Positions 54,268-63,135 of a DNA stretch of 64,000 nt are shown here, in pieces. Under the pieces are notes generated by a model. It saw nothing but the letters and a program-made list of their open reading frames with translations. It ran no database searches and was not told the origin of the DNA. Positions within the stretch are counted from its first letter, which is position 1, and the number at the start of each line of letters is the position of its first letter. Both the position numbers and the translations under genes were made by a program. The stretch lies in NCBI RefSeq assembly GCF_019550915.1, contig NZ_JAHWCI010000001.1:62001-126000 (forward strand), written 5' to 3'. The DNA is from Mumia sp. zg.B17. Its GTDB lineage: Bacteria > Actinomycetota > Actinomycetes > Propionibacteriales > Nocardioidaceae.

Positions 54268-55922
54268 GCAACGTCAACGGGGTCGGCCTGACCGTCCTGA
54301 TCCTGCTCTTCGCGCTCGTCACGGTGATGGGGTTCTACGCGTCGCGGTGGCGACGCCCGCCGTCGATGGAGTCGCTCGACGAGTGGGGACTCGGCGGACG
54401 CAAGTTCGGCACGTGGGTGACGTGGTTCCTGCTCGGCGGCGACCTCTACACGGCCTACACGTTCGTCGCCGTGCCCGCCGCGATGTTCGCCACCGGAGCC
54501 GTCGCCGGCTTCTTCGCCGTGCCGTACACGATCGTGCTCTATCCGATCATCTTCGTGTTCATGGCGCGGCTGTGGTCGGTGAGCCACCGGCACGGATACG
54601 TCACGCCGGCCGACTTCGTCCGCGGTCGCTACAGCAGTCGCGAGCTCTCGCTGGCCGTCGCGATCACCGGCTTCCTCGCGACGATGCCCTACATCGCGCT
54701 CCAGCTGGTCGGCATCCAGGCGGTCCTCGAGGTGGCCGGCCTCGGCGGCGGCTCCAACTGGGTCGCGAAGGACGCGCCGCTGTTCATCGCGTTCGCCCTG
54801 CTCGCGGCGTACACCTACTCCTCGGGTCTGCGGGCGCCGGCGGTGATCGCGTTCGTGAAGGACACGCTCATCTATCTCGTCATCATCGTCGCGATCATCT
54901 ACCTCCCCACCAAGGTCGGTGGCTGGGACGCGATCTTCGGCGCCGCCCAGGACAAGATGAGCACCCCGAACCCGGCGACGGGCGCGCCGACCGGCTCGTT
55001 CATCCCGACCGGGATCGACGCCCACTGGGCCTACGCGACGCTCGCCCTCGGCTCGGCGCTGGCGCTGTTCATGTATCCGCACTCCATCACTGCCACCCTG
55101 TCGAGCCAGAGCCGCAACACGATCAGGCGCAACGCGTCGATCCTGCCGGCGTACTCGTTCATCCTCGGTCTGCTCGCGCTGCTGGGGTGGGTCGCGATCG
55201 CCGCCGGGACGCAGCCGATCGGACTCGACGGCGAGCCGAACGCCCAGCTGGTGATCCCCCAGCTGTTCGAGGACATGTTCCCGGCGTGGTTCGCCGGCGT
55301 CGCCTGGGCGGCGATCGCGATCGGGGCACTGGTGCCGGCGGCGATCATGTCGATCGCGGCGGCGAACACGTTCACCCGCAACGTCTACAAGGAGTTCATC
55401 AAGCCGGACGCGACGCCGAAGCAGGAGGCGCAGGTCTCCAAGCTGTCGTCGCTGGTCGTCAAGCTGTTCGCGCTCGTCTTCGTGCTCACGCTCGACCGGC
55501 AGAACGCGATCAACTTCCAGCTGCTGGGCGGCATCTGGATCCTGCAGACCCTGCCCGCGATCGTGTTCAGCCTCTACACCAGGTGGTTCCACCGCTGGGG
55601 TCTGCTGCTCGGGTGGGCCGTGGGCATGGTGTACGGGACGATCACGGCGTACAACGTGGTCAACCCGACCACGGGCGGCCACTTCGGCGGCTCGCTGGCC
55701 GACATCCCCGTGATCGGGACGCTCGGATACATCGCGTTGACCGCCTTCGCGATCAACGTGCTCGTCGCTGCCCTGATCACGGTGGCGCTGCGTGCCGGCA
55801 AGGTCGACAACGGGCACGACGAGACCATCGCGGGGGACTACTTCGCCGATGCGGGAGACCCGCGGGTCATGAAGAGGCTCCCTCTCGTCGGCGAGCCGAC
55901 CGGGAGGGACACGACGTCCTGA
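54264..55922 (+). CDS. mctP: Monocarboxylate sodium:solute symporter
   Basis: A 552-aa member of the SSS family with thirteen predicted helices. The region EWGLGGRKFGTWVTWFLLGGDLYTAYTFVAVPAAMF (about 37-72) and RHGYVTPADFVRGRYSSRELSLAVAI are typical of MctP carriers of acetate, lactate, pyruvate and similar monocarboxylates. GTG start overlapping the DUF3311 stop. Control by a CRP/GlxR site at 53841-53860 fits carbon uptake. Confidence 0.92.
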   Translation: MSNVNGVGLTVLILLFALVTVMGFYASRWRRPPSMESLDEWGLGGRKFGTWVTWFLLGGDLYTAYTFVAVPAAMFATGAVAGFFAVPYTIVLYPIIFVFMARLWSVSHRHGYVTPADFVRGRYSSRELSLAVAITGFLATMPYIALQLVGIQAVLEVAGLGGGSNWVAKDAPLFIAFALLAAYTYSSGLRAPAVIAFVKDTLIYLVIIVAIIYLPTKVGGWDAIFGAAQDKMSTPNPATGAPTGSFIPTGIDAHWAYATLALGSALALFMYPHSITATLSSQSRNTIRRNASILPAYSFILGLLALLGWVAIAAGTQPIGLDGEPNAQLVIPQLFEDMFPAWFAGVAWAAIAIGALVPAAIMSIAAANTFTRNVYKEFIKPDATPKQEAQVSKLSSLVVKLFALVFVLTLDRQNAINFQLLGGIWILQTLPAIVFSLYTRWFHRWGLLLGWAVGMVYGTITAYNVVNPTTGGHFGGSLADIPVIGTLGYIALTAFAINVLVAALITVALRAGKVDNGHDETIAGDYFADAGDPRVMKRLPLVGEPTGRDTTS

Positions 55923-55947
55923 CGACGGCTAGGTCCTGACGACGGCT
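55916..55947. repeat. 17-bp tandem duplication
   Basis: GTCCTGACGACGGCT occurs at 55916-55930 and again at 55933-55947, period 17. It spans the mctP stop codon and reaches the stop of the convergent epimerase gene. Confidence 0.75.
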
Positions 55948-56957
55948 CAGGGGAAGCGGGAGTCGGGCTGCAGCGGTGGCAGCCCGGATCCCGCGCCCTC
56001 GCGAGCACCGACCACCATGGCCGAGAGCGCGTCCGCCGCGCTGTGCTGCGGCTCCCAGCCGAGCTCGGCCCGGGCCCGTGCCGTCGACATCACCGGGAGG
56101 CGCAGCAGGGCGTCGAAGAGGTCGCCCGGAGCGCCGACGAGCCGGGCTCGCCACGCTCCTTCGACGACCGCCCGAGTGAGGCGCGCCGGGACCTCGAACG
56201 TCCGTGCGTCGAGGATCCGTCCCAGCTCGTCCTGGCCCAGGACATCGGCGGCCGCGATGTTGAAGGCGCCGTGGACCGGCCGCTCGACCGCCTCCGCGTA
56301 CGCCCGCGCAAGGTCGCCCGCGTGGACCGCCTGCAGCCGGAGCCCGCGAGGGATCGGGACGACGGGCAGGATGCGGCGCTCGAGCATCCAGGGGCGGAGT
56401 GCGGGAGCGCCGAAGATGCGTCGCTGCTCGGACCCTGCCGAGCGCTGGAAGACGAACGCCGGGCGCATCCGTACGACCCGGACGTCGGGCCGCTGAGCCT
56501 CGAACGCGTCCAGCAGCCGCTCGACATAGGCCTTCTCCCGGCAGTACGCCGCAGGCGAGGGGCCGTCGGTCGGCCACCCCTCGTCGACCGGGTGGTCGTC
56601 GACGGCGGGCGAGTACGTGCCGACCGACGAGGCGACCACCACGACCGGGACCCGGCTCCGTGCGGCGCTCTGGAGGACCCGCCGAGTCCCGACGGCGTTC
56701 GCCTCCCACGTCGTGTCGGGATCGTGGGTCGGCTGGAACATCCACGCCAGATGGACGAACGCGTCGCACCCCTCGAGCACGGCGTCGAGGCGGTCGTCGG
56801 CGACGTCCGCGGCGTGCCACTCGATCGAGCCCTGCTCGGTCTCGGTGGCCTCGGGAACCCGGCGCGCGACCGCAACGATGTCGTGCCCCCGGCTGCCCAG
56901 CTCTCTGAGCAGCGCACTGCCGACGTTGCCACTTGCCCCTGTCACCACCACGCGCAC
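55947..56957 (-). CDS. NAD-dependent epimerase/dehydratase family protein
   Basis: A 336-aa extended SDR protein. NAD motif VVVTGASGNVGSALLRELG (3-21), VDHLAW-like FVHLAWMFQPTHD, the active-site YCREKAY (YxxxK at Tyr143-Lys147) and VVRMRPAFVFQ. It reduces, epimerises or dehydrates a nucleotide sugar or a similar compound. GTG 56957 is preceded by AAGGGAGC (8 nt), a clear ribosome site, so longer in-frame forms are rejected. Substrate unknown. Convergent with mctP. Confidence 0.85.
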   Translation of the reverse strand: MRVVVTGASGNVGSALLRELGSRGHDIVAVARRVPEATETEQGSIEWHAADVADDRLDAVLEGCDAFVHLAWMFQPTHDPDTTWEANAVGTRRVLQSAARSRVPVVVVASSVGTYSPAVDDHPVDEGWPTDGPSPAAYCREKAYVERLLDAFEAQRPDVRVVRMRPAFVFQRSAGSEQRRIFGAPALRPWMLERRILPVVPIPRGLRLQAVHAGDLARAYAEAVERPVHGAFNIAAADVLGQDELGRILDARTFEVPARLTRAVVEGAWRARLVGAPGDLFDALLRLPVMSTARARAELGWEPQHSAADALSAMVVGAREGAGSGLPPLQPDSRFP

Positions 56958-57003
56958 ACGCTGCTCCCTTCGTCGCAGACCCGATACCCCGCCGGCGAGG
57001 AGG

Positions 57004-58122
57004 TCAAACGGAGGGAGCGAAGCCCGCGACGCGTCCGACGATCGTGACCGCCGGTGCGCCGATGCCGGCCTCGGCCACCCGCGAGGCGATGGTGGCGACG
57101 TCGCCTCGGACGACGCGCTGGGTCGGGAGCGCGGCGTCGGCGATCGTGACCGCCGGCGTCGCCGGGTCCAGCCCTTCGGCGACGAACGTCTGCGTGATCG
57201 CGGGAAGGGTCGCGACCGCCATGAGCAGGACGATGTCGGTCCCGGTGCGCGCGAGTGCTCCCCAGTCGACCGTCGAGCGGGGATCACCGGGAGGCACGTG
57301 GCCCGAGACCACCGTGAACCCCTGGGTGAGGCCGCGGTGGGTCACCGGGATCCCGGCCAGCGCCGGCCCCGCGATGGCCGACGTCACCCCCGGCACGACG
57401 ACGACGGGGATGCCGGCCGCCGTGCACGCCTCCATCTCCTCGCCTCCACGCCCGAAGACGAAGCTGTCACCGCCCTTGAGGCGCACCACGCGCCGACCGG
57501 CCCGGGCGTGCTCGACGAGGATCCGGTTGATCGCCTCCTGCGGGGTTGAGCGACCCCGAGGGATCTTGCCGACGTCGATCACCTCGACGTCCAGGCCGTG
57601 GAGCACCCCCAAAGGGGCGAGGCGGTCGGTCACGACGACGTCGGCGGTGCGGACCGCCTCCAGGCCGGCGACCGTGATAAGCCCTGGATCGCCCGGGCCA
57701 CCGCCGACGAGGGTCACGGACCCGCCTCCTGCTCGGGGCCGCGCCGCGTCGGTGTCGGAGCCAGTGTCGGAGCCGGGCCCGGGCACCGCGTCGGGGATGG
57801 TGCACCACCGGCCGAAAGCCCGTGCGTCCCCGGCGACCCGTGCGTCGAGACCCGGATCGCCCGTGGCGGGGACGACGAGGTCGTGATCGGAGACGTCCGC
57901 GGTGTCGTACGCCCGGGAGTCCCAGCGCAGCAGCCCTCGCTCGGCGAGGTCCTGGACGGACTGGACGACCTCGGGGGCGATCACCGTGATCTCGGCGCCC
58001 GCGTCGCGCAGCGCCGCGATCCGGCCGAGCGCGGTGGACCCTCCGCCGACCACGAGGACACGGCGACCGGAGACGGGAAGGGTCGTCCGGAAACCTGCGT
58101 CGCGTGCCATCGGCCAGACCAT
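57004..58122 (-). CDS. cobA: Uroporphyrinogen-III C-methyltransferase fused to precorrin-2 dehydrogenase-like domain
   Basis: A 372-aa bifunctional-looking protein. Residues about 18-112 form a CysG-type NAD domain (VSGRRVLVVGGGSTALGRIAALRDAGAEITVIAP, VVPATGDPGLDARVA). It is shorter than SirC, with the dimerisation helices missing. Residues 136-372 are the SUMT methylase: VTLVGGGPGDPGLITVAGLEAV, TDRL, VRLKGGDSFVFGRGGEE and PGVTSAIAGPA. It makes precorrin-2, the branch point to cobalamin and siroheme. ATG 58110 is an alternative start. Divergent from cobL. Confidence 0.9.
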   Translation of the reverse strand: MVWPMARDAGFRTTLPVSGRRVLVVGGGSTALGRIAALRDAGAEITVIAPEVVQSVQDLAERGLLRWDSRAYDTADVSDHDLVVPATGDPGLDARVAGDARAFGRWCTIPDAVPGPGSDTGSDTDAARPRAGGGSVTLVGGGPGDPGLITVAGLEAVRTADVVVTDRLAPLGVLHGLDVEVIDVGKIPRGRSTPQEAINRILVEHARAGRRVVRLKGGDSFVFGRGGEEMEACTAAGIPVVVVPGVTSAIAGPALAGIPVTHRGLTQGFTVVSGHVPPGDPRSTVDWGALARTGTDIVLLMAVATLPAITQTFVAEGLDPATPAVTIADAALPTQRVVRGDVATIASRVAEAGIGAPAVTIVGRVAGFAPSV

Positions 58123-58293
58123 CCTCTCGGCGCTGCGAGGGGGTGGCGCCGGCGGCGCCTCCCAGGGCCACGATCGTAGGCGCGGGTCGGCAGGTGCCTC
58201 CTGATCCGCCGCATCGCGGACATTCCGGGACGCCGTGGCTGCCGATCCTCCCCGATGCGCGGGGCGGGCTTGGGTCAGGACCCCGATGACGGA

Positions 58294-58299
58294 TAGCGT
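58294..58299 (+). promoter_or_regulatory. -10 box of cobL, leaderless
   Basis: TAGCGT ends 8 nt before the ATG at 58308. Confidence 0.45.
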
Positions 58300-58307
58300 C
58301 TGCGTCC

Positions 58308-59510
58308 ATGCAGCGGATCACGGTCGTAGGCATCGGTGCGGACGGCTGGGACGGGCTCGCGATGGAGTCGCGGCGCCTCGTCCGGGAGGCCGAGGTCGTC
58401 ATGGGCGACAAGAGGCATCTCGACTCCGTCCCCTGGTCGTGGTGGCAGGCCAGGGTCGAGTGGCCGTGGCCGGTCGAGGAGGCGCTCCCGGGTCTGCTGG
58501 AGGAGCACGACGGCAAGCGCATCGTGGTCCTGGCCGCCGGAGACCCGCTCGTCGCGGGCATCGCGACCCCACTGGTGAACCTCGTCGGCGCCGACGACGT
58601 CGACGTGATCCCGACCGTCTCGTCGGAGTCTCTCGCCCGGGCGCGGATGCGGTGGTCGTTCGACGAGACCTCGCTGGTGTCGCTGCACGGGCGCGACGTC
58701 CGCCGCCTGCTCCCGCACCTCGCCCCGGGCCGCAAGCTCATCGTGCTGTCGTCGGACGGCGGCACCCCCGCGTCGGTCGCGGCGCTGCTCGTCACGCAGG
58801 GGTACGGCGAGACCGCCATGACCGTCCTCAGCGACCTGGGGGGCCTCGCGGAGTCCCGTACCGAGGCCACGGCCGCCGCGTGGCGCGACCGGGTCTCGGC
58901 GGAGGTCAACGTCATCTGCCTGGAGTGCGTCGCGGACGGGTCGCGCCGTTCTGCGATGTCGAGCGTGCCGGGGCTTCCCGAGGCCGCGTTCGGATCGGAG
59001 ATCGCCCCGATCGGCCGCGATGCGCGTGCTGCGGCCCTGTCGCGCCTGGCTCCTGCGGGTGGTGACCTCCTGTGGGCGCTGGGTGCCGGTGCCGCCTCGG
59101 TCGCGATCGAGTGGCTGCGCAGCGAGCCCCTCGCCGCCGCGGTGGTCGTGGTCGGGGCTGACGTGGCCGTCGCGGTCAAGGAGAGCGCGGCCGATCTCGG
59201 CGTTCCTGAGCTGCGGATCGTCGAGGGCGCGGCACCTGCCGCGCTCGACGGTCTCGACGCCCCCGACGCGGTGTTCGTCGGCGGTGGGGCCGCCGACGCC
59301 CCGATCCTCGACGCGGTGCGAAGTGCCGTACGCCCCGGGGGTCGGCTGGTCGTCCAGGCGGCGTCCCTCGATGAGGAGGCGGCGCTGCTCGAGCTCTTCC
59401 GGGCGCACGACGGCGAGCTCGTGCGGATCGGCGTCGAGGAGGTCCTCCCCGCAGACTCGCTCGCGTGGACGCCGCGGCGGGCCGTCGTGCAGTGGAGCCT
59501 GGTGCGCTGA
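58308..59510 (+). CDS. cobL: Precorrin-6Y C5,15-methyltransferase (decarboxylating)
   Basis: A 400-aa fusion of the CbiE and CbiT methylases. CbiE part (about 1-195): ITVVGIGADGWDGLAMESRRLVREAEVVMG, VLAAGDPLVAGIA and VIPTVSSESLARARMRWSFDE. CbiT part (about 210-400): LLWALGAGAASVAIEWLRSEPLAAAVVVVG, the class I SAM fold with a modified GxGxG (GAGAAS), and FVGGGAADAPILDAV. It methylates C5 and C15 of precorrin-6Y and removes a carboxylate. The GAGAAS version of the SAM loop is somewhat unusual, but most of the domain is intact. Confidence 0.93.
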   Translation: MQRITVVGIGADGWDGLAMESRRLVREAEVVMGDKRHLDSVPWSWWQARVEWPWPVEEALPGLLEEHDGKRIVVLAAGDPLVAGIATPLVNLVGADDVDVIPTVSSESLARARMRWSFDETSLVSLHGRDVRRLLPHLAPGRKLIVLSSDGGTPASVAALLVTQGYGETAMTVLSDLGGLAESRTEATAAAWRDRVSAEVNVICLECVADGSRRSAMSSVPGLPEAAFGSEIAPIGRDARAAALSRLAPAGGDLLWALGAGAASVAIEWLRSEPLAAAVVVVGADVAVAVKESAADLGVPELRIVEGAAPAALDGLDAPDAVFVGGGAADAPILDAVRSAVRPGGRLVVQAASLDEEAALLELFRAHDGELVRIGVEEVLPADSLAWTPRRAVVQWSLVR

Positions 59511-59527
59511 CCCGGCTTGCCCTGGCG

Positions 59528-59557
59528 CCGCCGCCCTGCCGCTAGGGCAGGAGGCGG
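59528..59557. terminator. Hairpin between cobL and DUF1440-like gene
   Basis: Stem CCGCC/GGCGG plus CCTGCC/GGCAGG with a small internal loop and a 5-nt terminal loop. It overlaps the stop codon of the convergent gene; possible bidirectional terminator. Confidence 0.4.
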
Positions 59558-60072
59558 TCGACCACCCGGCGGGAGACCTCCAACGTCAGCCCGAACACGA
59601 CATGGCTCGCGGCCTCCCAGAGGACCGCGGAGCGCGGGAGGTCCCACGGGGGCTCCTGGATCTCGAGCACCGGGAGCGCGGTGCCGTGGGTCAGCGCGTA
59701 GAGCGCGAGCCCAGCCGGAGCCCCTCCGCCGCGGGCGACCCATGGCAGCGACGCCGCGGCCGCTCCGTACGCCGTGCCCGTCGCAGCGCCGAACGCGTAG
59801 TGGATCGTCCGGCTGGCCCGGATCTTCTCGTCGGTATCGAGGCCCGGGCCACCCCGCAGCTCGTCGACCTCCGCGGCGACCACAGCCGGGGGCATGTTCT
59901 CGGGTCGCCCCGCGGGGTCTGCACCGACCAGCCGCTTCTGCCACGGCTCAGGCGGGAGCAGCCGCTCGGCGGCCCGTTGTAGGCCGGGTTCCGTCACCGC
60001 TGTGACGTACGACGCGGGCACCGATGCGAGGGCGCCGACCACCGCTCCGCGCAGGACTCCTCGAGCGCTCAT
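59542..60072 (-). CDS. DUF1440-like membrane protein
   Basis: A 176-aa protein with about three hydrophobic segments (LRGAVVGALASVPASYV; HYAFGAATGTAYGAAAASLPWVA; LWEAASHVVFGLTLEVSRRVV). The PGLQRAAERLLPPEPWQKR loop and the HxxFG motif resemble DUF1440 (YagU) proteins. Function unknown; YagU has been linked to acid stress. It starts 4 nt downstream of the EEP-protein gene stop and shows a TACGGT box 6 nt before its ATG, so it can be transcribed on its own. Confidence 0.65.
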   Translation of the reverse strand: MSARGVLRGAVVGALASVPASYVTAVTEPGLQRAAERLLPPEPWQKRLVGADPAGRPENMPPAVVAAEVDELRGGPGLDTDEKIRASRTIHYAFGAATGTAYGAAAASLPWVARGGGAPAGLALYALTHGTALPVLEIQEPPWDLPRSAVLWEAASHVVFGLTLEVSRRVVDRLLP

Positions 60073-60076
60073 CCGG

Positions 60077-61966
60077 TCACCGTACGCCCGGTGTGCCGAT
60101 GGTGTCCGACGGTGAGACGGTCACGAGGACGGGGCGGTGGTCGGACGCCTGGCTCGTCCCCACGGCGGGGTCGGTGGCTGTCAGGTCCCCGGTGACGAGG
60201 AGATGGTCGATCCGCGCGGTCGGTCGGTCTGCCGGCGAGGTCGGCCCGGCGCCGCCGAGCCCGTCTACGAGGCCGACGTCGAGGAGCATCTCGTACGCGG
60301 CGCTGCCGGGCTGGGTGTTGAGATCGCCGCCGAGGACCAGCGAGAAGCCGTCGTCCAGACGGTCCCGGAGAGCGTCGGCCAGATCGCCGGTCTGCTCACG
60401 GACACCCTCGTCGCCGTCGTGAGGTTGGAGGTGCGTGGAGACGAACCACGTCGGCACGCCGGAGACGTCGAGCCGGACCGAGAGCGCCTGGGCGCCGGTG
60501 ACCGCACCGTACGACGGCAGCGGCGTGCCTACGGCCTCGTCGATCGGGAAGCGGCTGAGCACGGCGTCGCCCCACACCGGGTCGGCGGCGGGGGCGAAGA
60601 CGCTGTCCCGGTCGAGGAGCCTGGCGAGGATCGCCAGCTGGTCCTGGCCGCCGTTGAGGTACCAGCCACGGTCGACCTCGCTGAGGAGTGCCACGTCGGC
60701 CTCCTTCAGCACCTCGGCGACGCGGTCCGGACGGAAGGTCCCGTCCATGCCGTACCCCATGCGCAGGTTGTACGCCGTGACACGTGCGGCACCGGGCGCA
60801 CCGTCGGTCGGACCGCCGCCCTCCAGCGGACGCACGGTGACCGCCGGGCCGAGCGCCGCGGCCAGCACGGAGGCCACGGCGGCGAGGACGAGGACCGGAG
60901 TGCGCGGTCGCCGGTCGCGGGCGTCCGGGGCGCGCGAGGCGCTGGTCGTCGCCGCGGCGACACCGACCGCTGCCGCCGTGGCGACCACCACCAGATCGGC
61001 GCGATAGCCGAGGTCGTAGCCGGCGTAGTAGATGAACAACAGCACGACCCAGACCAGCGCGCCCCACCCGACCGCCGACGGCGACGCCGGCGTGCCCTGG
61101 GACGACGCGGCCCAGAGCGTCGCGAGCGCCGGCAGCCCGACGGCGTACGCGACGACCACCCACGGTGGACTTGTGGCCGGGACGCCATGCCGCTCGACGG
61201 TGACGAGGAGGACGAGCGCCACGGAGGCGACCAGCGCCGCTGCCGCGACCCATGTCGCCGCCGGGGAAGGGCGGGTGCCGGCGAGGGCCACGGCCAGCAC
61301 CCCCGCCGCCGCGAGCACCGCCAGCCCGACCGTGCCGGCGACCGCGCTCGCTCGGCCGGCGTCGGCGACGACGATCCCCGCGAGCAGCACACCGGGCATC
61401 AGCAACCAGGCGAACCGACGCCCGGCGGGGGGCGACGGCTCACGGTTGCGAGCGCCGTACGTGCCGAGGCAGGTCAGCGCCACCTGCACGACGAGCAGTG
61501 CCCATCCCCAGGCGTCGCCCCGCCAGACCGCACCCCACGTGCCGAGCGCCGCATGGGTCGTGACCGAGATCGCCAGGCCGGTCACGGTGCCGACCACGGC
61601 CACGTCGCCGTACCGCGCGACCGCGAGCGCGAGCCACACGAGGGAGGCGACGAGTCCCACCGAGGCGAGGACCAGCTGAGCGCGGCCGCCGTCGCCCAGC
61701 TGGAGACCGGCCCGGGCGACGACCGCGACGGCGAGCGCGGCCACGAGGGTGACCCCCGCTGCGCGCCGCGCGGTGAGCCTGACGACGACCACCGCGACCA
61801 CCACGCATCCGAGCGCGTACGCCCCCATGAGCTCGGGAGGTGTGGTGGCGGCCTGACCGAAGATCGTGATCAGCGACGGCGCCCAGACCCGGACGACGTC
61901 GACGAGGATCCACACCGCCGCGGCCATCGCGAGCAGGGCGGACGTGCGAGGGCGGACCAGCGACAT
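60077..61966 (-). CDS. Membrane protein with C-terminal endonuclease/exonuclease/phosphatase domain
   Basis: A 629-aa protein. The first about 375 residues hold some 11-12 transmembrane helices. The C-terminal EEP domain follows with VTAYNLRMGYG (Asn), VALLSEVDRGW (Glu), FVSTHLQPHDG (His), VLGGDLNTQPGS (Asp, Asn) and SDHRPVLVTV (Asp-His), the full catalytic set for a Mg-dependent phosphodiesterase. The catalytic domain probably lies outside the membrane. Substrate unknown; a lipid or nucleotide ester is plausible. TAGAAC ends 6 nt before the ATG. Confidence 0.85.
   Translation of the reverse strand: MSLVRPRTSALLAMAAAVWILVDVVRVWAPSLITIFGQAATTPPELMGAYALGCVVVAVVVVRLTARRAAGVTLVAALAVAVVARAGLQLGDGGRAQLVLASVGLVASLVWLALAVARYGDVAVVGTVTGLAISVTTHAALGTWGAVWRGDAWGWALLVVQVALTCLGTYGARNREPSPPAGRRFAWLLMPGVLLAGIVVADAGRASAVAGTVGLAVLAAAGVLAVALAGTRPSPAATWVAAAALVASVALVLLVTVERHGVPATSPPWVVVAYAVGLPALATLWAASSQGTPASPSAVGWGALVWVVLLFIYYAGYDLGYRADLVVVATAAAVGVAAATTSASRAPDARDRRPRTPVLVLAAVASVLAAALGPAVTVRPLEGGGPTDGAPGAARVTAYNLRMGYGMDGTFRPDRVAEVLKEADVALLSEVDRGWYLNGGQDQLAILARLLDRDSVFAPAADPVWGDAVLSRFPIDEAVGTPLPSYGAVTGAQALSVRLDVSGVPTWFVSTHLQPHDGDEGVREQTGDLADALRDRLDDGFSLVLGGDLNTQPGSAAYEMLLDVGLVDGLGGAGPTSPADRPTARIDHLLVTGDLTATDPAVGTSQASDHRPVLVTVSPSDTIGTPGVR
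60079..60084 (-). promoter_or_regulatory. -10 box of DUF1440-like gene, leaderless
   Basis: TACGGT on the minus strand ends 6 nt before the ATG at 60072. It lies inside the last codons of the upstream EEP gene. Confidence 0.4.
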
Positions 61967-62031
61967 GAAGGAGTTCTACCGGAGCCGCGGGAGCAGCCGC
62001 CAGAGCCGACGTGGCTCGGGGTACCGCTCGA

Positions 62032-62901
62032 TCACCCTTCGGCGCCGAAGAACGCCGCCAGCACGTCGACCAGCTGCTCGGGCGCCTCCTCGGCCATGTG
62101 GTGGGACGAGTCGATGACCGCGCCGCCCCGGACGTCGTCGGCCCAGGTCTTCCAGACCTCCACCGGGTCGCCGCCCAGGTCGTCGAGGTCCTCACCGGCG
62201 GACCACGCGACGAGCAGCGGGGGACGGAGGCGCCGACCCGCGTCGCGGTCCTCCTCCTCGTCACGGCGGTCGACGGTCAGACCTGCTCGATAGTCCTCGA
62301 GCATCGCCCGGACCACGTCCGGGTCGCGGGTCGCCGCGCGGAACTCCGCATAGTTCTCGTCGCCGAGCTCCTCAGGTCCTCCCGCGTACCAGCTGTCGGG
62401 GTCGGCGTTGATGACTCGCTCGGGCGTCTCGGGCTGGGCGAAGAAGAACCAGTGGAACCACCGCGTCGCGAAGCCGGGCGTGATCCGTCGCAGGTGCTCG
62501 CTGATCGGGATGCAGTCCAGCAGGGCGAGCCGGTCCACCACCCCCGGATCGTCCATCGCCAGCCGGAACGCGACGTAGCTGCCACGGTCGTGCCCCGCGA
62601 GGTGGAAACGCTCGATCCCGAGCCGCCGCACTGCTCCCAGGATGTCGGCGGCCATCGCGCGCTTGGAGTGAGCGGCGTGGTCGGGAGTCGGCGCGGGTCC
62701 GCGGGAACGACCGTACCCACGGAGGTCCGGACAGACGACGGTGAACCCGCGCTCGACCAGACCTGGCGCCACCCAGTGCCAGGTGGAGGACGTCCGCGGA
62801 TGCCCGTGCAGGAGGACGACCGCAGGCCCGGAGCCGCCGTGGCGTACGAAGACCTCGCTGTCGTCGAGGTGGACGACACTGGTCTGGAAGCCTTCGAACA
62901 C
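62032..62901 (-). CDS. Alpha/beta hydrolase, haloacetate dehalogenase-like
   Basis: A 289-aa hydrolase. Oxyanion motif HGHP (32-35), DLRGYGRS (59-66), nucleophile Asp105 in GHDRGSYVAFR, acid Asp129 in LLDCIP, His150-Trp151 in RWFHWFFFAQPE, and base His267/268 in SSHHMAEEAPE. The aspartate nucleophile and the HW pair with ADPDSWYAGG match fluoroacetate/haloacetate dehalogenases. However, the second carboxylate-binding Arg, three residues after GHDR in those enzymes, is Tyr109 here, so it may act on another substrate or as an epoxide hydrolase. Starts at a GTG with GATGAT 6 nt before. Confidence 0.78.
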   Translation of the reverse strand: MFEGFQTSVVHLDDSEVFVRHGGSGPAVVLLHGHPRTSSTWHWVAPGLVERGFTVVCPDLRGYGRSRGPAPTPDHAAHSKRAMAADILGAVRRLGIERFHLAGHDRGSYVAFRLAMDDPGVVDRLALLDCIPISEHLRRITPGFATRWFHWFFFAQPETPERVINADPDSWYAGGPEELGDENYAEFRAATRDPDVVRAMLEDYRAGLTVDRRDEEEDRDAGRRLRPPLLVAWSAGEDLDDLGGDPVEVWKTWADDVRGGAVIDSSHHMAEEAPEQLVDVLAAFFGAEG

Positions 62902-62957
62902 GGCAGCATCATCGCGCAGACCGACGGCGGCGGCAGGCCCCCACGGGGTGGGCTACC

Positions 62958-63050
62958 CTGAGGGCGGCATCAGGGGAAGCCGGTCGAAGTCCGGCGCTGA
63001 CCCGCAACCGTAGGCCTCATCCGAGGCGAGCCGGAGCACCTGCTGCCACT
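62958..63050 (+). promoter_or_regulatory. Cobalamin (B12) riboswitch
   Basis: Core segments in order: AGGGCGGCATCAGGGGAAGC, then CCGGTCGAAGTCCGGCGCTG (62980-62999), ACCCGCAACCGTAGGCC, and the B12 box as GAGCCGGAGCACCTGCTGCC (63028-63047). These match the conserved GGNA, CCGGT...AATCC, CCCGCAACTGT and GCCAGGAGACCTGC elements. A small hairpin (63100-63115) and the ribosome site CAGGAAGG (63121-63128) form the likely expression platform. Confidence 0.93.
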
Positions 63051-63135
63051 CCGGGTCCGAACCGTGACCTGGAGCCACCTCCTGACGCTGCCGAGGAAAA
63101 CGGGCCTGTGCCCGTCGCAGCAGGAAGGATGCGTC

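Noticed and set aside
62032-62901. Naming this gene as a proven fluoroacetate dehalogenase
   Set aside because: The nucleophile and HW motif fit, but a key carboxylate-binding Arg is replaced by Tyr109, so only a family-level call is given.
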